A stretch of 64,000 bases of DNA from Rhodobacterales bacterium. GTDB lineage: Bacteria > Pseudomonadota > Alphaproteobacteria > Rhodobacterales > Rhodobacteraceae. Location: contig JAPLPE010000017.1 of assembly GCA_026400355.1 (NCBI GenBank), forward strand, positions 152,132 through 216,131. The letters are read 5' to 3'. Of the stretch, positions 32,972 through 43,205 are shown one piece after another (within the stretch, counting starts at the first letter, position 1; every line of letters starts with the position of its first letter). The translations under genes and the position numbers were made by a program. Below the pieces are notes generated by a model. It saw only the letters and a program-made list of their open reading frames with translations. It had not been told where the DNA came from and did not search any database.

Positions 32972-33112
32972 CTATTGGGTAATCAGCGAACCGATCCACG
33001 ACCCGATGCCCAAGGACACAAGGATCGTCACCAGATAAAGAATCCGGTCAGTATTCAGCTTGATCAGCAGTCCAAGACCAGCCGTGCCGTCCATGACCAT
33101 CTGCATCGTCAT
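32972..33112 (-). CDS. Small hydrophobic protein between rseP and bamA
   Basis: An ORF of 46 codons (ATG at 33112; ATG codons at 33106 and 33100 are alternatives) lies 65 bases after the rseP stop. A GCGGGAG ribosome site is immediately before it, favouring the ATG at 33106. The protein has the hydrophobic stretch ILYLVTILVSLGIGSWIGSL, so it is a single-pass membrane protein with a short charged/polar N-terminus. No family is recognised. Its position in the envelope block suggests a membrane-related role, but this is inference. Confidence 0.6.
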   Translation of the reverse strand: MTMQMVMDGTAGLGLLIKLNTDRILYLVTILVSLGIGSWIGSLITQ

Positions 33113-33177
33113 CTCCCGCAAACATACACATCAAGGAACCCGTAAGCGGGGATTGCGGCAGCATCATGGCAGATTGT

Positions 33178-34512
33178 CTAAGGGCATAGAAATACGTCGT
33201 TCGCGATCGCGAAGAACATCAACCCAAGGATGAAAGTCAGCCCGACAGCCATCAGGATCCGCAAAGCCCCGTTGCTCGGCGGACGCCCGGTCACCGCCTC
33301 ATAGACGTGAAACACCAGATGGCCCCCATCCAGCACGGGAATCGGAAACAGGTTCATCAGGCCGACAGCGGTCGACAACACCGCCACAAACCAGATGAAA
33401 CTGACCCAGCCCTGTGATGCCATCGCCCCGCTGGCCTGCGCGATGCCGACAGGCCCTGACAGGTTGCAGGTTGAAATCGCACCCGAAATCATGTGGCCCA
33501 GCCCGGAAATCGACGAGGCGATGATGAACCAGATCTGCCGCGCACCCTCGCCGATGGACTGGAATACCCCCGGTGTCTCTGTCTTCACCTCAAAGAAAAG
33601 CCCACCCGACACACCCATAAGCCAGCGCGTCTCGAAACTCCCATTCTGCCCGGGTAGATCAACCCGGCGCGGCACCACGGTAAAGGTCAGCGCCTGCCCG
33701 TCCCGCCACACATCCAGAAGGATCGGCGCCCCGTTCGAAGCTGTGACCCGCTCCACGATCTGCTCAAAGGCAAAGACGGGCGTCCCATCCACAGCCGTGA
33801 TCACGTCACCAGGCTTGATGTCCACGTCATAGGCCGCGGAATTCGGCGACACACCCACCACGATGGGTGCAAACGGATAGGGCCCCTTGGCCACCATCTC
33901 CTGCCCGTCGCGCCGGATCGCATAATCCAGCACCGGCTTGACCGGAAGACCTTCGATCGCCACCGTAAAGCCGTCAGGCGGTGGAACCGCGATTCCGGCG
34001 ATCGACAAAAGCTGATCACCCGGCTGCAGATCCTGCACATAGCCTTCGGGCAGGGCCGAAAACGACCGGATCGTCACCGGGTCAACCGGACGCCCCTGCA
34101 TCATGATGACGGCCGAAAACACGATGATCGACAGAATGAAGTTGAACGCCGGCCCCGCAGCCACCGTGGCCGCCCGCGCCCAGAGCGGTGCCCCAAGCAT
34201 CGTCTTGCGTCGATCCGCCGCGCGGATCGCACCCACCGTGCCGACCGATGCCGCATTCGCATCGCCCAGAAACTTCACATAGCCGCCAAACGGCAGCGCC
34301 GCGATCTGCCACTTTGTCCCGCGCTTGTCTGTGCGCGCGTACAGCACCGGTCCGAATCCCAGTGAAAACACCTCTGCATGGATCCCGCACCAGCGCCCCA
34401 CGATGTAATGGCCGTATTCATGGATCGCCACGATGATCGACAGGGCAATGACAAAAGCCACAAGCGTAAAGGCGACAGAGCCGAACTGTGGCAGAAGCTG
34501 GGTTAGTTCCAA
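33178..34512 (-). CDS. rseP: RIP metalloprotease RseP
   Basis: This 444-residue site-2 protease has the zinc motif HEYGH at residues 31-35 in the first membrane helix, PDZ domain sequence (SPNSAAYDVDIKPGDVITAVDGTPV) in the periplasmic part and the LFPIPVLDGGH motif near the C-terminus. RseP cleaves anti-sigma factors inside the membrane in envelope stress responses. It is separated from dxr by only seven bases, indicating one transcript. Confidence 0.95.
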   Translation of the reverse strand: MELTQLLPQFGSVAFTLVAFVIALSIIVAIHEYGHYIVGRWCGIHAEVFSLGFGPVLYARTDKRGTKWQIAALPFGGYVKFLGDANAASVGTVGAIRAADRRKTMLGAPLWARAATVAAGPAFNFILSIIVFSAVIMMQGRPVDPVTIRSFSALPEGYVQDLQPGDQLLSIAGIAVPPPDGFTVAIEGLPVKPVLDYAIRRDGQEMVAKGPYPFAPIVVGVSPNSAAYDVDIKPGDVITAVDGTPVFAFEQIVERVTASNGAPILLDVWRDGQALTFTVVPRRVDLPGQNGSFETRWLMGVSGGLFFEVKTETPGVFQSIGEGARQIWFIIASSISGLGHMISGAISTCNLSGPVGIAQASGAMASQGWVSFIWFVAVLSTAVGLMNLFPIPVLDGGHLVFHVYEAVTGRPPSNGALRILMAVGLTFILGLMFFAIANDVFLCP

Positions 34513-34519
34513 AGGTCGC

Positions 34520-35689
34520 TCACTTCATCCTGTTGATAGCTTCAGCCGCCCGGATGCGGGCAAGCGCGTCAGTTTGCAACACCGTATTTAGACTGAGTTC
34601 GGCATTTTGCAGCCCGTCCCTTGACCACATGGTGTCGAGAACCTGTTCCACAACCTCTGCCATCTCAAGAAAACCGATCTCTCCGGCAATGAATCCGTCC
34701 AGGGCGCGTTCCTTGGCGGCGTTGAACACTGCCCCCATCAACCCGCCCTGCTCCATCACCCGCCGCGCCAAAGCCAAAGCCGGGTATCGCGCGGCCTCCG
34801 GCGTCCGAAATGTCATGGCGCCGATCTTGGCCAGATCCAGCCGTGCCACCGGCAGCGGTCTCCGTTCGGGCCAATGCAGCGCATAGCCGATGGCATGGCG
34901 CATGTCCGGAGGTCCGACATGCGCCATCAGCGCCCCGTCGGCAAAACCCACCATCGCATGAATCAGGCTTTCAGGGTGGATGATGACCTCGATCTTCTCG
35001 GGCGGAACGCCAAAGAATTCTTTTGTTTCAATAAGCTCCAGCCCCTTGTTGAACATGGACGCCGAATCGATCGTGATCCGCTGACCCATGGCCCAATTCG
35101 GATGGCTCGAAGCCTCGGCCAAAGTCGCGCCCGCGATCTTTTCCAGCGGCCAGTCCCGGAATGCCCCGCCCGAAGCCGTGATGATGATCCGCTCGACCTG
35201 CGACACATCCTCTCCGACCAGCGCCTGAAAGATCGCCGAATGCTCGCTGTCGACCGGCAGAACCGTCCCGCCCCGTTCCCGCGCCAGCGCCATGACAAGC
35301 GGGCCCGCCGTCACCATCGTTTCCTTGTTGGCCAGAGCCAGCGTCCCGCCCCGCCGCAGAACCTCTATCCCCGGCACCAGCCCCGCTGCGCCGACAATCG
35401 CCGACATCACCCATTCCGCAGGCCGCGCCGCAGCCTCTGACAACGCCGCGGCCCCGGCTGCCGCCTCGATTCCTGTGCCCGCCAGCCGTTCCTTCAGGGG
35501 CAGATACGAATCATCGTCGCTCGTCACCGCAACCTTGGCCCGCAACCGCACCGCATCCGCCGCAAGCCGGTCCAGATTGCGCGCTCCGGTCAGGGCCACG
35601 ACCTCGTACCTCTCGGGATCACGCACAATCAGGTCGATCGTATTCTGCCCGATCGACCCCGTCGCCCCCAGAATCGTCACCCGCCTCAA
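34520..35689 (-). CDS. dxr: 1-deoxy-D-xylulose 5-phosphate reductoisomerase
   Basis: The 389-residue enzyme makes methylerythritol phosphate in the non-mevalonate isoprenoid pathway with NADPH. It has the nucleotide-binding GATGSIGQNTIDLI at the start, NKETMV, the metal and substrate motifs DSEHSAIFQ and ASGGAFRDW, and NHPNWAMG-like SHPNWAMGQRITIDSASMFNK. It supplies isoprenoids used by UppS encoded upstream. Its start overlaps the cdsA stop by four bases. Confidence 0.96.
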   Translation of the reverse strand: MRRVTILGATGSIGQNTIDLIVRDPERYEVVALTGARNLDRLAADAVRLRAKVAVTSDDDSYLPLKERLAGTGIEAAAGAAALSEAAARPAEWVMSAIVGAAGLVPGIEVLRRGGTLALANKETMVTAGPLVMALARERGGTVLPVDSEHSAIFQALVGEDVSQVERIIITASGGAFRDWPLEKIAGATLAEASSHPNWAMGQRITIDSASMFNKGLELIETKEFFGVPPEKIEVIIHPESLIHAMVGFADGALMAHVGPPDMRHAIGYALHWPERRPLPVARLDLAKIGAMTFRTPEAARYPALALARRVMEQGGLMGAVFNAAKERALDGFIAGEIGFLEMAEVVEQVLDTMWSRDGLQNAELSLNTVLQTDALARIRAAEAINRMK

Positions 35690-36489
35690 AAGGCCACTCC
35701 CGGGTTCCCGAACAGGAAATAGATCGCGAGCATGAACAGCGACGCCCCCAGCAGGGCATCAAATCTATCGAAAAGCCCGCCATGCCCGGGGATCAGATGC
35801 GAGGAATCCTTCACGTTCATCCGCCGCTTCAGCGCGCTTTCCGCGATGTCCCCCATCTGGCTCGCAAAACTCAGCAGCATGGAGATCGGGACGATGACGA
35901 AACTGACCTGCGCGAAGAACAGATCAAACAGCAGCCCGACCAAGCCTGCAGAAATCCAGCCCGCCGCTGTCCCGGCCCATGTCTTCTTGGGACTGATCGC
36001 CGGCCAGAACTTCGGCCCGCCAATCGCTCTGCCCGCGAAATAGCCCGCCAGATCGGTCGCCACGACCACAAGGATCATCCACATCAGCCAGGTAAAGCCA
36101 TAGTCCTGGCGGAACCCGACCAGACCCCAGCCTGCAATCTGGATCGCCAGAGCATAAATGAAAAACGTGATCCGTTCCCGCCGCAGCATCAATACGCCGA
36201 TCAGCGGCACCACCAGAAACAGGAGAAACCCCCAGTCCTGTTCGGTCACCATCTGCCCCGACATGACGCTCGCCACCAGCGCCGTCAGGACAACACCCGT
36301 TCCCGGGTGTTCCGGCTCGATCATGGTCCACAGTTCCCAGACCATCACGGCCGATGCAAAGACCGCCAGCATCTGGAACCAGACCCCGCCCGCGACGATT
36401 GCCACGGACCCGATTCCAACCATCACTGTCCCCGATGCCATCCGGGCGTTCAGATCGCTCCACCTGCCACTGTCGGGCGGAGACGCCAT
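35686..36489 (-). CDS. cdsA: Phosphatidate cytidylyltransferase
   Basis: This 267-residue integral membrane enzyme makes CDP-diacylglycerol for phospholipid synthesis. It has about eight hydrophobic segments and the C-terminal family signature SALKRRMNVKDSSHLIPGHGG with the following DRFDALLGA. The ATG at 36489 is used because the upstream frame (ARLYRGRV...) is outside the family. It follows uppS directly and is coupled to dxr. Confidence 0.94.
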   Translation of the reverse strand: MASPPDSGRWSDLNARMASGTVMVGIGSVAIVAGGVWFQMLAVFASAVMVWELWTMIEPEHPGTGVVLTALVASVMSGQMVTEQDWGFLLFLVVPLIGVLMLRRERITFFIYALAIQIAGWGLVGFRQDYGFTWLMWMILVVVATDLAGYFAGRAIGGPKFWPAISPKKTWAGTAAGWISAGLVGLLFDLFFAQVSFVIVPISMLLSFASQMGDIAESALKRRMNVKDSSHLIPGHGGLFDRFDALLGASLFMLAIYFLFGNPGVAF

Positions 36490-36491
36490 GC

Positions 36492-37238
<747 letters not shown>

Positions 37239-37266
37239 ACGGCCTCCTGAAAAGGATCCCTGCGGG

Positions 37267-37830
37267 TCAGACCTGCATGATCTCTGCCTGTTTGCCATCC
37301 AATGTCTGATCGACCATCCGGATATACTTGTCCGTCAGGTCCTGAACTTCGCTTTCCCAAAACTTCACGTCGTCTTCGCTCAGGCCATCGGCCTTTGCCT
37401 TCTTGATCTGGTCCATCCCGTCGCGGCGCAGGTTCCGCACAGCAACGCGTGCGTGTTCGGCATAACTTGCCGCAACCTTGGTCAACTCGCGCCGCCGTTC
37501 CTCGTTCAGCTCGGGGATCGGCAGCATGATGATGGTGCCATTCGTCTGCGGGTTGATGCCCAGCCCCGAATCACGAATGGCCTTTTCTACCTTCGAAACC
37601 ATCCCGCGGTCCCACACGTTGACCGTCACCATACGCGGTTCCGGCACGTTGATCGTGCCCAACTGGTTCACCGGCGTCATCTGGCCATAGGCCTCGACCA
37701 TCACCGGCTCCAGCATGGAACCAGATGCGCGGCCGGTCCGAAGCGAGGAAAACTCCTGCCGCAACGCGCCGATGGCACCCTCCATCCGCCGCGTCAGGTC
37801 ATCGGTATCAAGTTCGAAATCGTCCGCCAT
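37267..37830 (-). CDS. frr: Ribosome recycling factor
   Basis: The 187-residue protein splits terminated ribosomes together with EF-G. It has the three-helix bundle features [24 protein letters not shown], the conserved GxxTP region in [21 protein letters not shown] and the long C-terminal helical pair ending in DLTDKYI. Upstream there is no pyrH, which usually precedes frr; instead 206 bases without a recognised gene separate it from the convergent-side sufE region. It therefore probably heads the envelope operon. Confidence 0.96.
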   Translation of the reverse strand: MADDFELDTDDLTRRMEGAIGALRQEFSSLRTGRASGSMLEPVMVEAYGQMTPVNQLGTINVPEPRMVTVNVWDRGMVSKVEKAIRDSGLGINPQTNGTIIMLPIPELNEERRRELTKVAASYAEHARVAVRNLRRDGMDQIKKAKADGLSEDDVKFWESEVQDLTDKYIRMVDQTLDGKQAEIMQV

Positions 37831-38036
37831 GTATCTTCCGTCAGTGCCGTCTGCTCTGGTTTTGCATGCCTATACAAGGGAAGTTACCCTATGGCTAGTC
37901 AAGGGTCAGACCAGAAAACTCTGTTTCCGCCTACTGTGCCATCCGGGTCATCACGGGCCCAAAGGTATGGCCCCACATCCTGAAGTGGTAGAATCGGGCC
38001 GGGATCGCCTAAGGTCGCACCAATCAACGGTCGCCC

Positions 38037-38450
38037 TCAGGCAACCGCAGCCGCAGCGACCTTCCTGATCCGCGCCACCATCGCACGCACGCCATTCGAC
38101 CGCTGCTGCGACAGGTGGTCATTCAGCCCCAGCCGCCCGAACTCGGCCAGCGCATCGACTCGGCCGACCTCGGCCACGGGCAGCCCGTTGTAGAGCGTCC
38201 CCAGCACCGCGATCAGCCCCCGCACGATCATGGCGTCACTGTCCCCGCGAAAGCTGAACACGCCACCCTCGGTCTTTGGCACCAGCCAGACCTGACTCGC
38301 GCAGCCATCGACCTTGGTCGCAGGCACGCGGAACGCCTCTTCCAGCGGGTCCATCGCCTTGCCCATTTCGATCACATGGCGATAGCGGTCCTCCCAGTCA
38401 TCAAGGAAGTCAAAGGTCTCGGCGATCTCTTCAAAGGCTGGCGTGGCCAT
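38037..38450 (-). CDS. sufE: SufE family protein
   Basis: The 137-residue protein is the SufE sulfur-acceptor that stimulates the cysteine desulfurase SufS during iron-sulfur assembly. It has FDFLDDWEDRYRHVIEMG and the active cysteine in KVDGCASQVWLVP (Cys50), followed by FSFRGDSDAMIVRGLIAVL. No other suf gene lies beside it here. Confidence 0.92.
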   Translation of the reverse strand: MATPAFEEIAETFDFLDDWEDRYRHVIEMGKAMDPLEEAFRVPATKVDGCASQVWLVPKTEGGVFSFRGDSDAMIVRGLIAVLGTLYNGLPVAEVGRVDALAEFGRLGLNDHLSQQRSNGVRAMVARIRKVAAAAVA

Positions 38451-38565
38451 GGCTGCTCCGGCTGTCTTTCCTCCGACTTAGGCACAGCGCCGCCCGCCGT
38501 CCAGTGGACGCTTTCCAAGCAGCGGCCTTTCGGCTACCCCAAAGCAAACTTGGAAAGGTGTCCCG

Positions 38566-39057
38566 ATGTTGCGCCCGCTTGCCCTTTGTCTCTGCCTCAC
38601 CCTCTCGGTTGCGGGCTGTCAGCGCGTTTCTTCGTCCAACCTCAACCCGCTGAACTGGTTCGGCTCTTCGACTGTCGTCCCCACAACGCCCGCCGCCACC
38701 TCGGAAACCCGCCCGCTCGTCCCCGCAGGCGGCCTGAACCCGGCCCCCGACACCCGCGAACGCGTCCCCGACATCACGGGCCTCGTGATCGAACAGACAC
38801 CGCAGGGCGCCATCATCCGCGCCACCGGCGTGGCACCGACCCAAGGCTACTACAACGCCCAGCTTGTCCTGCAATCCTTCGAGAACGGCGTCCTCACCTA
38901 CGAAATGCGGGCCGAAGAACCCACAGGCAGCGTCTCGGTTGGCAGCATTGCCTCTCGCACGCTCAACGTCGCAACCTCCGTCGCGGGTGCCACGCTGGAT
39001 GCCGTGCGCACCGTGCGCGTCGTGGGTGACACGACGACAAGGATCATTTCCCGCTAG
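38566..39057 (+). CDS. Putative lipoprotein of unknown function
   Basis: The 163-residue product starts with a lipoprotein signal peptide ending in the lipobox SVAGC (Cys18). A low-complexity proline/alanine/threonine linker follows, then a beta-rich domain (ITGLVIEQTPQGAIIRATGVAPTQGYYNAQLVL). The last part (VRTVRVVGDTTTRIISR) is conserved-looking. No named family is recognised. A Rhodobacterales-specific envelope role is inferred. It is convergent with rnd, overlapping its end by four bases. Confidence 0.75.
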   Translation: MLRPLALCLCLTLSVAGCQRVSSSNLNPLNWFGSSTVVPTTPAATSETRPLVPAGGLNPAPDTRERVPDITGLVIEQTPQGAIIRATGVAPTQGYYNAQLVLQSFENGVLTYEMRAEEPTGSVSVGSIASRTLNVATSVAGATLDAVRTVRVVGDTTTRIISR

Positions 39058-40217
39058 GCCGGAAGGCGGATTGTCACCACGTTCTGGCCTTTTGCCGCCA
39101 GCGCCACCTTGCCCTCGCACAGCAACAGCGCATCGGTCCCGAAAACCTCGCGCCGCCAGCCCTTAAGCGCATGCACGTCCCTCTCTCCGGCCGCGATCGC
39201 GTCCAGATCGGCCGAAGACGCGATAAGCTTCTGCGCCACCCCCTCGCCTTCCGCCTTGGCCTTGAGAAGCACGCGCAGCAGATCGGCCAGCGCCGGATTC
39301 ACCTGCATCTGGTCGCGTAACGTGTCAGGCTTGGGCAGGTCTTCGGGCTTCATCTCGACCGCGCGCTTGATCGCAGCCAGGATCCCATCCGCAATATCCC
39401 CCCGCCGTGCCTCGCGCAGCAACAGGCGCGACTTGCCCAGATCCGCCTCGGTCAGCGGCTTGCTTGATGCAAGTTCGACCAGCGCATCATCCTTGAACAC
39501 CCGGCTGCGGGGAATGTCGCGCGCCTGCGCATAGCCCTCACGGAACCGCGCCAGTTCCCGTACGATCCCCAGAAACCGCGCCGAGGTTGTCCGCGTCTTG
39601 ACCCGTTCCCAGGCCTCATCCGGATCCACCCGATAGGTCGCCGGATCATTCAGCACCGCCATCTCTTCCGCGACCCAGCGCTCACGGCCCGATTTGGCCA
39701 GCCGGGCCGCCATGTATTCATAGACAACCCGCAGATGCGTCACATCGGCCAGCGCATAGGTCAGTTGCGCCTCCGTCAGAGGCCGCCGCGACCAGTCCGT
39801 AAAGCGCGAGGATTTGTCGACCTCGGCCTTCGCGATCTTGCGCACCAGCGTCTCATAACTCGCCTGATCGCCGAAACCGCAGACCATCGCGGCAACCTGC
39901 GTGTCAAACAAGGGCGCCGGGATCACCCCCGCATCGACAAAGAAGATCTCCAGATCCTGCCGGGCCGCATGGAACACCTTCACCACATCCGGGTTGCGGA
40001 ACAACTCATAAAGCGGCTCAAGGCTCAGCCCCTCGACAAGCGTATCCACAGCGACCGCACTCTCGGGTTCCTTCCCCGGATGGGCCAGTTGCAAGAGGCA
40101 CAGCTTGGAGTAGTATGTCCGTTCCCGCAGGAACTCTGTATCAACCGTCACATACGGGAACTGGGCTGCCCTGGCGCAGAACGCGGCAAGGGCCTCGGTC
40201 GTGGTGATGATGTTCAT
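39054..40217 (-). CDS. rnd: Ribonuclease D
   Basis: The 387-residue 3'-5' exoribonuclease trims tRNA and other RNA. The DEDD exonuclease core is visible: DTEFLRERTYYSKL (Asp26, Glu28), KVFHAARQDLEIF, and LTYALADVTHLRVVYEYM, followed by a C-terminal HRDC domain (LGIVRELARFREGYAQARDIPRSRVFKDDAL). Length is normal. Confidence 0.95.
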   Translation of the reverse strand: MNIITTTEALAAFCARAAQFPYVTVDTEFLRERTYYSKLCLLQLAHPGKEPESAVAVDTLVEGLSLEPLYELFRNPDVVKVFHAARQDLEIFFVDAGVIPAPLFDTQVAAMVCGFGDQASYETLVRKIAKAEVDKSSRFTDWSRRPLTEAQLTYALADVTHLRVVYEYMAARLAKSGRERWVAEEMAVLNDPATYRVDPDEAWERVKTRTTSARFLGIVRELARFREGYAQARDIPRSRVFKDDALVELASSKPLTEADLGKSRLLLREARRGDIADGILAAIKRAVEMKPEDLPKPDTLRDQMQVNPALADLLRVLLKAKAEGEGVAQKLIASSADLDAIAAGERDVHALKGWRREVFGTDALLLCEGKVALAAKGQNVVTIRLPA

Positions 40218-40310
40218 TCCGGCCTGTACGTCTTGGGATATCGCGGCCTTGACCAGCGTGTTCGGGACAGAGATAGGCCATTCCCCGGGGCTTGGAAAGT
40301 GACTGGATCG

Positions 40311-40907
40311 TCAAGGCAGAAAGACGGGCGTCCGGTCTCCGGCCACGAACCGCCGCAGCACCGCCGGATACAACAGATGCTCCTGCACCATCACCCGCGC
40401 CGCCAGCGTCACCTCGGTATCGCCCGGCAGTACCGGCACCCGCGCCTGCCCGAGGATCGGCCCGCCATCAAGCTCTGCCGTCACCTCATGCACCGTGCAG
40501 CCATGTTCAGCATCAACCGCCGCAAGCACCTGCACATGGGTATGCAGTCCCTTGAATTTGGGCAGCAGCGATGGGTGTATGTTAAGCATCCGACCCTCCC
40601 ACTTCCTCACAAAACCTGGCGTGACGATCCGCATGAACCCGGCGTGACAGATCACATCGGGCGCGGCTGCCGTCAGAACCTCGTTCAGCGCCGCCTCGAA
40701 CGCCTCCCGATCCTTGCCGAACGGCCTGTGATCCACCACCGCCCCCGGCACGCCCAAGGCCTCGGCCTTGGCCAGCCCCCCCGCCCCGGGCACGTTCGAC
40801 ACCACGATCACCGGTCGCCCAGGATGGTCGCCTGTCATCGACCGCACAAGCGCCACCATGTTCGACCCACCGCCCGAAATAAGGATGGCGACGCGCGCCA
40901 AGGTCAC
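40311..40907 (-). CDS. purN: Phosphoribosylglycinamide formyltransferase
   Basis: The 198-residue GAR transformylase uses 10-formyltetrahydrofolate in the third step of purine synthesis. It has [18 protein letters not shown], the catalytic [20 protein letters not shown] and [15 protein letters not shown]. It overlaps the purM stop by four bases (ATGA), a classical purMN operon. About 90 bases separate it from rnd, the next gene on the same strand. Confidence 0.96.
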   Translation of the reverse strand: MTLARVAILISGGGSNMVALVRSMTGDHPGRPVIVVSNVPGAGGLAKAEALGVPGAVVDHRPFGKDREAFEAALNEVLTAAAPDVICHAGFMRIVTPGFVRKWEGRMLNIHPSLLPKFKGLHTHVQVLAAVDAEHGCTVHEVTAELDGGPILGQARVPVLPGDTEVTLAARVMVQEHLLYPAVLRRFVAGDRTPVFLP

Positions 40908-41947
40908 AGAAGGCGCCCGCTGTAGTTGACCCCCTGCCCCGGCACGACATGGCCAATCACATGTACCCGCTCACCCGCTTCTGTCAGCATTTCGGCCAGC
41001 GCTCCGGCCCGGTCAGCCGCCACGACCAGCACCATCCCTATGCCTGCGTTAAACGTCATGAGCAGTTCGGCCTCGGCCAGCCCGCCCGCTTCAGCCAGCC
41101 AACGGAACACTGGCGGCAATACCCATGCCCCCAGATCAATATCGGCCCCCTGCCCCTCGGGCAACACACGCGGCAGGTTCTCGGTCAGCCCCCCGCCGGT
41201 GATATGCGCGATCCCATGAACGCCCCCGGCCCGGATCGCGGCCAAAGCCTGCTTTACATACAACCGCGTCGGCACCAGCAGTTCCGCCCCCAGCGCGCCC
41301 TCGGCAAACGGCGCCTTGTCCTCCCAGGACAGCCCCGCCACCTCGACCACCTTGCGCACAAGCGAATAGCCGTTGGAATGCACCCCATCCGACGCCAGAC
41401 CGATCAGGACATCACCCGCCACAACTCCTTGCGGCAGGTCCGTCCCACGCTCCATCGCGCCTATGGCGAACCCGGCCAGATCAAAGTCTCCGCCGTGATA
41501 CATCCCCGGCATTTCGGCCGTCTCGCCTCCAACCAGCGCACATCCCGAGGCCGCACAGCCATCCGCGATCCCTTCAATGATCCGCGCCGCCTGTTCGACC
41601 TCTAGCTTCCCCGTCGCGAAATAATCAAGGAACAACAGCGGCTCGGCACCCTGACACACCAGATCGTTAACGCACATGGCCACCAGATCGATCCCGATCG
41701 TCCCCACATGCCCTGTATCAATCGCAATCCGCAGCTTGGTCCCCACCCCGTCGGTCGCGGCCACAAGGATCGGGTCGGAATAGCCTGCCGCCTTCAGGTC
41801 AAACAGCGCCCCGAACCCGCCCAGCCCGCTCATCGAACCGGCCCGGGTCGTCCGCTTTGCCGCAGGTTTGATCCGCTCGACCAGCGCGTTCCCGGCATCA
41901 ATATCCACACCCGCCTGCGCATAGGTCAGACCATTTCCGCCGCTCAT
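40904..41947 (-). CDS. purM: Phosphoribosylformylglycinamidine cyclo-ligase (AIR synthetase)
   Basis: The 347-residue ATP-dependent enzyme closes the imidazole ring in purine synthesis. It has the glycine-rich [13 protein letters not shown] start, [56 protein letters not shown] and [17 protein letters not shown]. It is the first gene of the purMN pair, and an imperfect direct repeat lies about 80-120 bases upstream of its start. Confidence 0.96.
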   Translation of the reverse strand: MSGGNGLTYAQAGVDIDAGNALVERIKPAAKRTTRAGSMSGLGGFGALFDLKAAGYSDPILVAATDGVGTKLRIAIDTGHVGTIGIDLVAMCVNDLVCQGAEPLLFLDYFATGKLEVEQAARIIEGIADGCAASGCALVGGETAEMPGMYHGGDFDLAGFAIGAMERGTDLPQGVVAGDVLIGLASDGVHSNGYSLVRKVVEVAGLSWEDKAPFAEGALGAELLVPTRLYVKQALAAIRAGGVHGIAHITGGGLTENLPRVLPEGQGADIDLGAWVLPPVFRWLAEAGGLAEAELLMTFNAGIGMVLVVAADRAGALAEMLTEAGERVHVIGHVVPGQGVNYSGRLL

Positions 41948-42025
41948 CCGTCGATCCTCCGCACACCGGGCCCAAATCTGGCGCCGCGATAACGCATGTG
42001 ATTGTTCAAGGATAGCGAAACGTAT

Positions 42026-42067
42026 GGGTTACAACGGTGTAAGGAAGGGTCACAACGACGTTAGGCC
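42026..42067. repeat. Two adjacent 21-bp imperfect direct repeats upstream of purM
   Basis: The units at 42026-42046 and 42047-42067 match at 15 of 21 positions and share the core ACAACG with GTNAGG (GGGT-nACAACG at the start of each). They lie 79-120 bases upstream of the purM start. Direct repeats of two helical turns are typical of regulator binding, but PurR of E. coli type is not expected here. Function is unknown. Confidence 0.35.
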
Positions 42068-42172
42068 ACGTGCAACCTATTACAGTCGAAGACGTGAACC
42101 AAGAGTGAACGGCGTCCCTTCGGTCAGACCTGCACGCCGAAACCGGCACGGCGCCCGCCCGAATACTCAACT

Positions 42173-42568
42173 TTGCGTTCCCGTTTCTGTCAGAGCGTAA
42201 CGCCCCGCTACGCGATCCTCGATGCGACCGGCAACAGCACCACCGGCACGGGACGGGCGACGACCGGCTTCAATTCGGGGCGGGGCAGCCTGCGGATCAA
42301 TGGTCTGGACGGAACCGCACCCTTCGGTGAAGTTCTGGAAAACAACACGACCTTCAACATGAACAATGCACCCTCTCTGACCAGGTTGATCATCCTGAAC
42401 AACCACGCCGCCTCTGTCACTTCCGCGCTTCTCGGAACCGGCATCGACGATTCCACAGACGGCGCGCTTTGCGGCCTCATCTCCGCCGGCCTGCCCGACA
42501 AATCCGCCGGCATGTTCACCGCCCAAGGCTTCCGCGGCAAGGTTGCAGGCGTCCGGATCGCAGACTGA
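42173..42568 (+). CDS. Unrecognised coding stretch, possibly 3' remnant of a larger gene
   Basis: This frame (131 codons from a TTG) shows codon use like real genes here (third positions mostly C or G) and a soluble glycine/asparagine-rich product with NNTTFNMNNAPSLTRLIILNNHAASVTSALLGTGIDDSTDG and FRGKVAGVRIAD at the end, read in segments. No ATG or ribosome site is convincing, so it could be the tail of a gene whose front is lost. No family is recognised. Minus-strand frames over the same bases look less coding-like. Confidence 0.45.
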   Translation: MRSRFCQSVTPRYAILDATGNSTTGTGRATTGFNSGRGSLRINGLDGTAPFGEVLENNTTFNMNNAPSLTRLIILNNHAASVTSALLGTGIDDSTDGALCGLISAGLPDKSAGMFTAQGFRGKVAGVRIAD

Positions 42569-42608
42569 TCCTTGACCCGCACCAAGGGTCTGCTAGTCAG
42601 TCCCCGGG

Positions 42609-42684
42609 GGGCCTGTAGCTCAATGGTTAGAGCAGAGCGCTCATAACGCTTTGGTTGCGGGTTCAAGTCCTGCCGGGCCTACCA
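42609..42684 (+). tRNA. tRNA-Ile2 (anticodon CAT, lysidine type)
   Basis: The 76-base cloverleaf has D-arm GCTC/GAGC, anticodon stem GAGCG/CGCTT with loop CTCATAA, T-loop GGTTCAAGTCC and an encoded CCA end. The CAT anticodon with this body (TGGTTAGAGCAG.GCG, CGCTTTGGTTG) resembles tRNA-Ile2 of E. coli (ileX), read by TilS-modified C34, rather than elongator tRNA-Met. A tRNA-Met identity remains the alternative. The first acceptor pair is a G-U wobble. Confidence 0.85.
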
Positions 42685-42862
42685 AAACCCCCTGATGGCT
42701 GGGATCACCGGCCAGCATGAACCAGGCGGCCGTCTTTACAGACAAGGGCCGAAGATCGACTTGGCGTTCCTCATCGCCCGGACGGAGCGACACAGGCTTG
42801 AGTCCTTTGACCCGCCCCACCCTCTCAAGCTAGGGTCTGGCAGCAATCAACGAGGACGCATG

Positions 42863-43132
42863 ATGGCAGGTGGCTGGGCACGCGACGGAGCGGTCAACGA
42901 ACAGATCGAGGCTTCGATCGAAGAAGAGCTGAAGCGGATGAACGCGGGCAAAAGGGCCCGCGGCGAAAGCCGCACCCACTGCGCCGAATGCGGGGAACCG
43001 ATCCCCGAGGCGCGCCGTGCGGCCATCCCCGGCGTAACATCGTGTATCGACTGTCAGTCTGAACGCGATGCCCGTCCTGTCCTGCGCGGTGGTATCAATC
43101 GTCGTGGCTCCAAAGACAGCCAGTTGAAGTAG
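42863..43132 (+). CDS. DksA/TraR-type C4 zinc-finger protein
   Basis: The 89-residue protein has a DksA-like zinc finger with Cys40, Cys43, Cys61 and Cys64 (THCAECGEPIPEARRAAIPG and VTSCIDCQSERDA) and ends with the family tail GGINRRGSKDSQL. The short helical N-terminus lacks the long coiled coil of true DksA, so it is probably a TraR-like RNA polymerase secondary-channel factor. Starts at 42860 and 42863 are adjacent; the second suits the GAGGA ribosome site better. Confidence 0.85.
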   Translation: MAGGWARDGAVNEQIEASIEEELKRMNAGKRARGESRTHCAECGEPIPEARRAAIPGVTSCIDCQSERDARPVLRGGINRRGSKDSQLK

Positions 43133-43205
43133 GAAAAGCCCCTCCGCCTGCTTGCAACGCGGCCGGATCGGGTATCCCTGTACCTGACGACAGGAAAGAA
43201 ACCCG

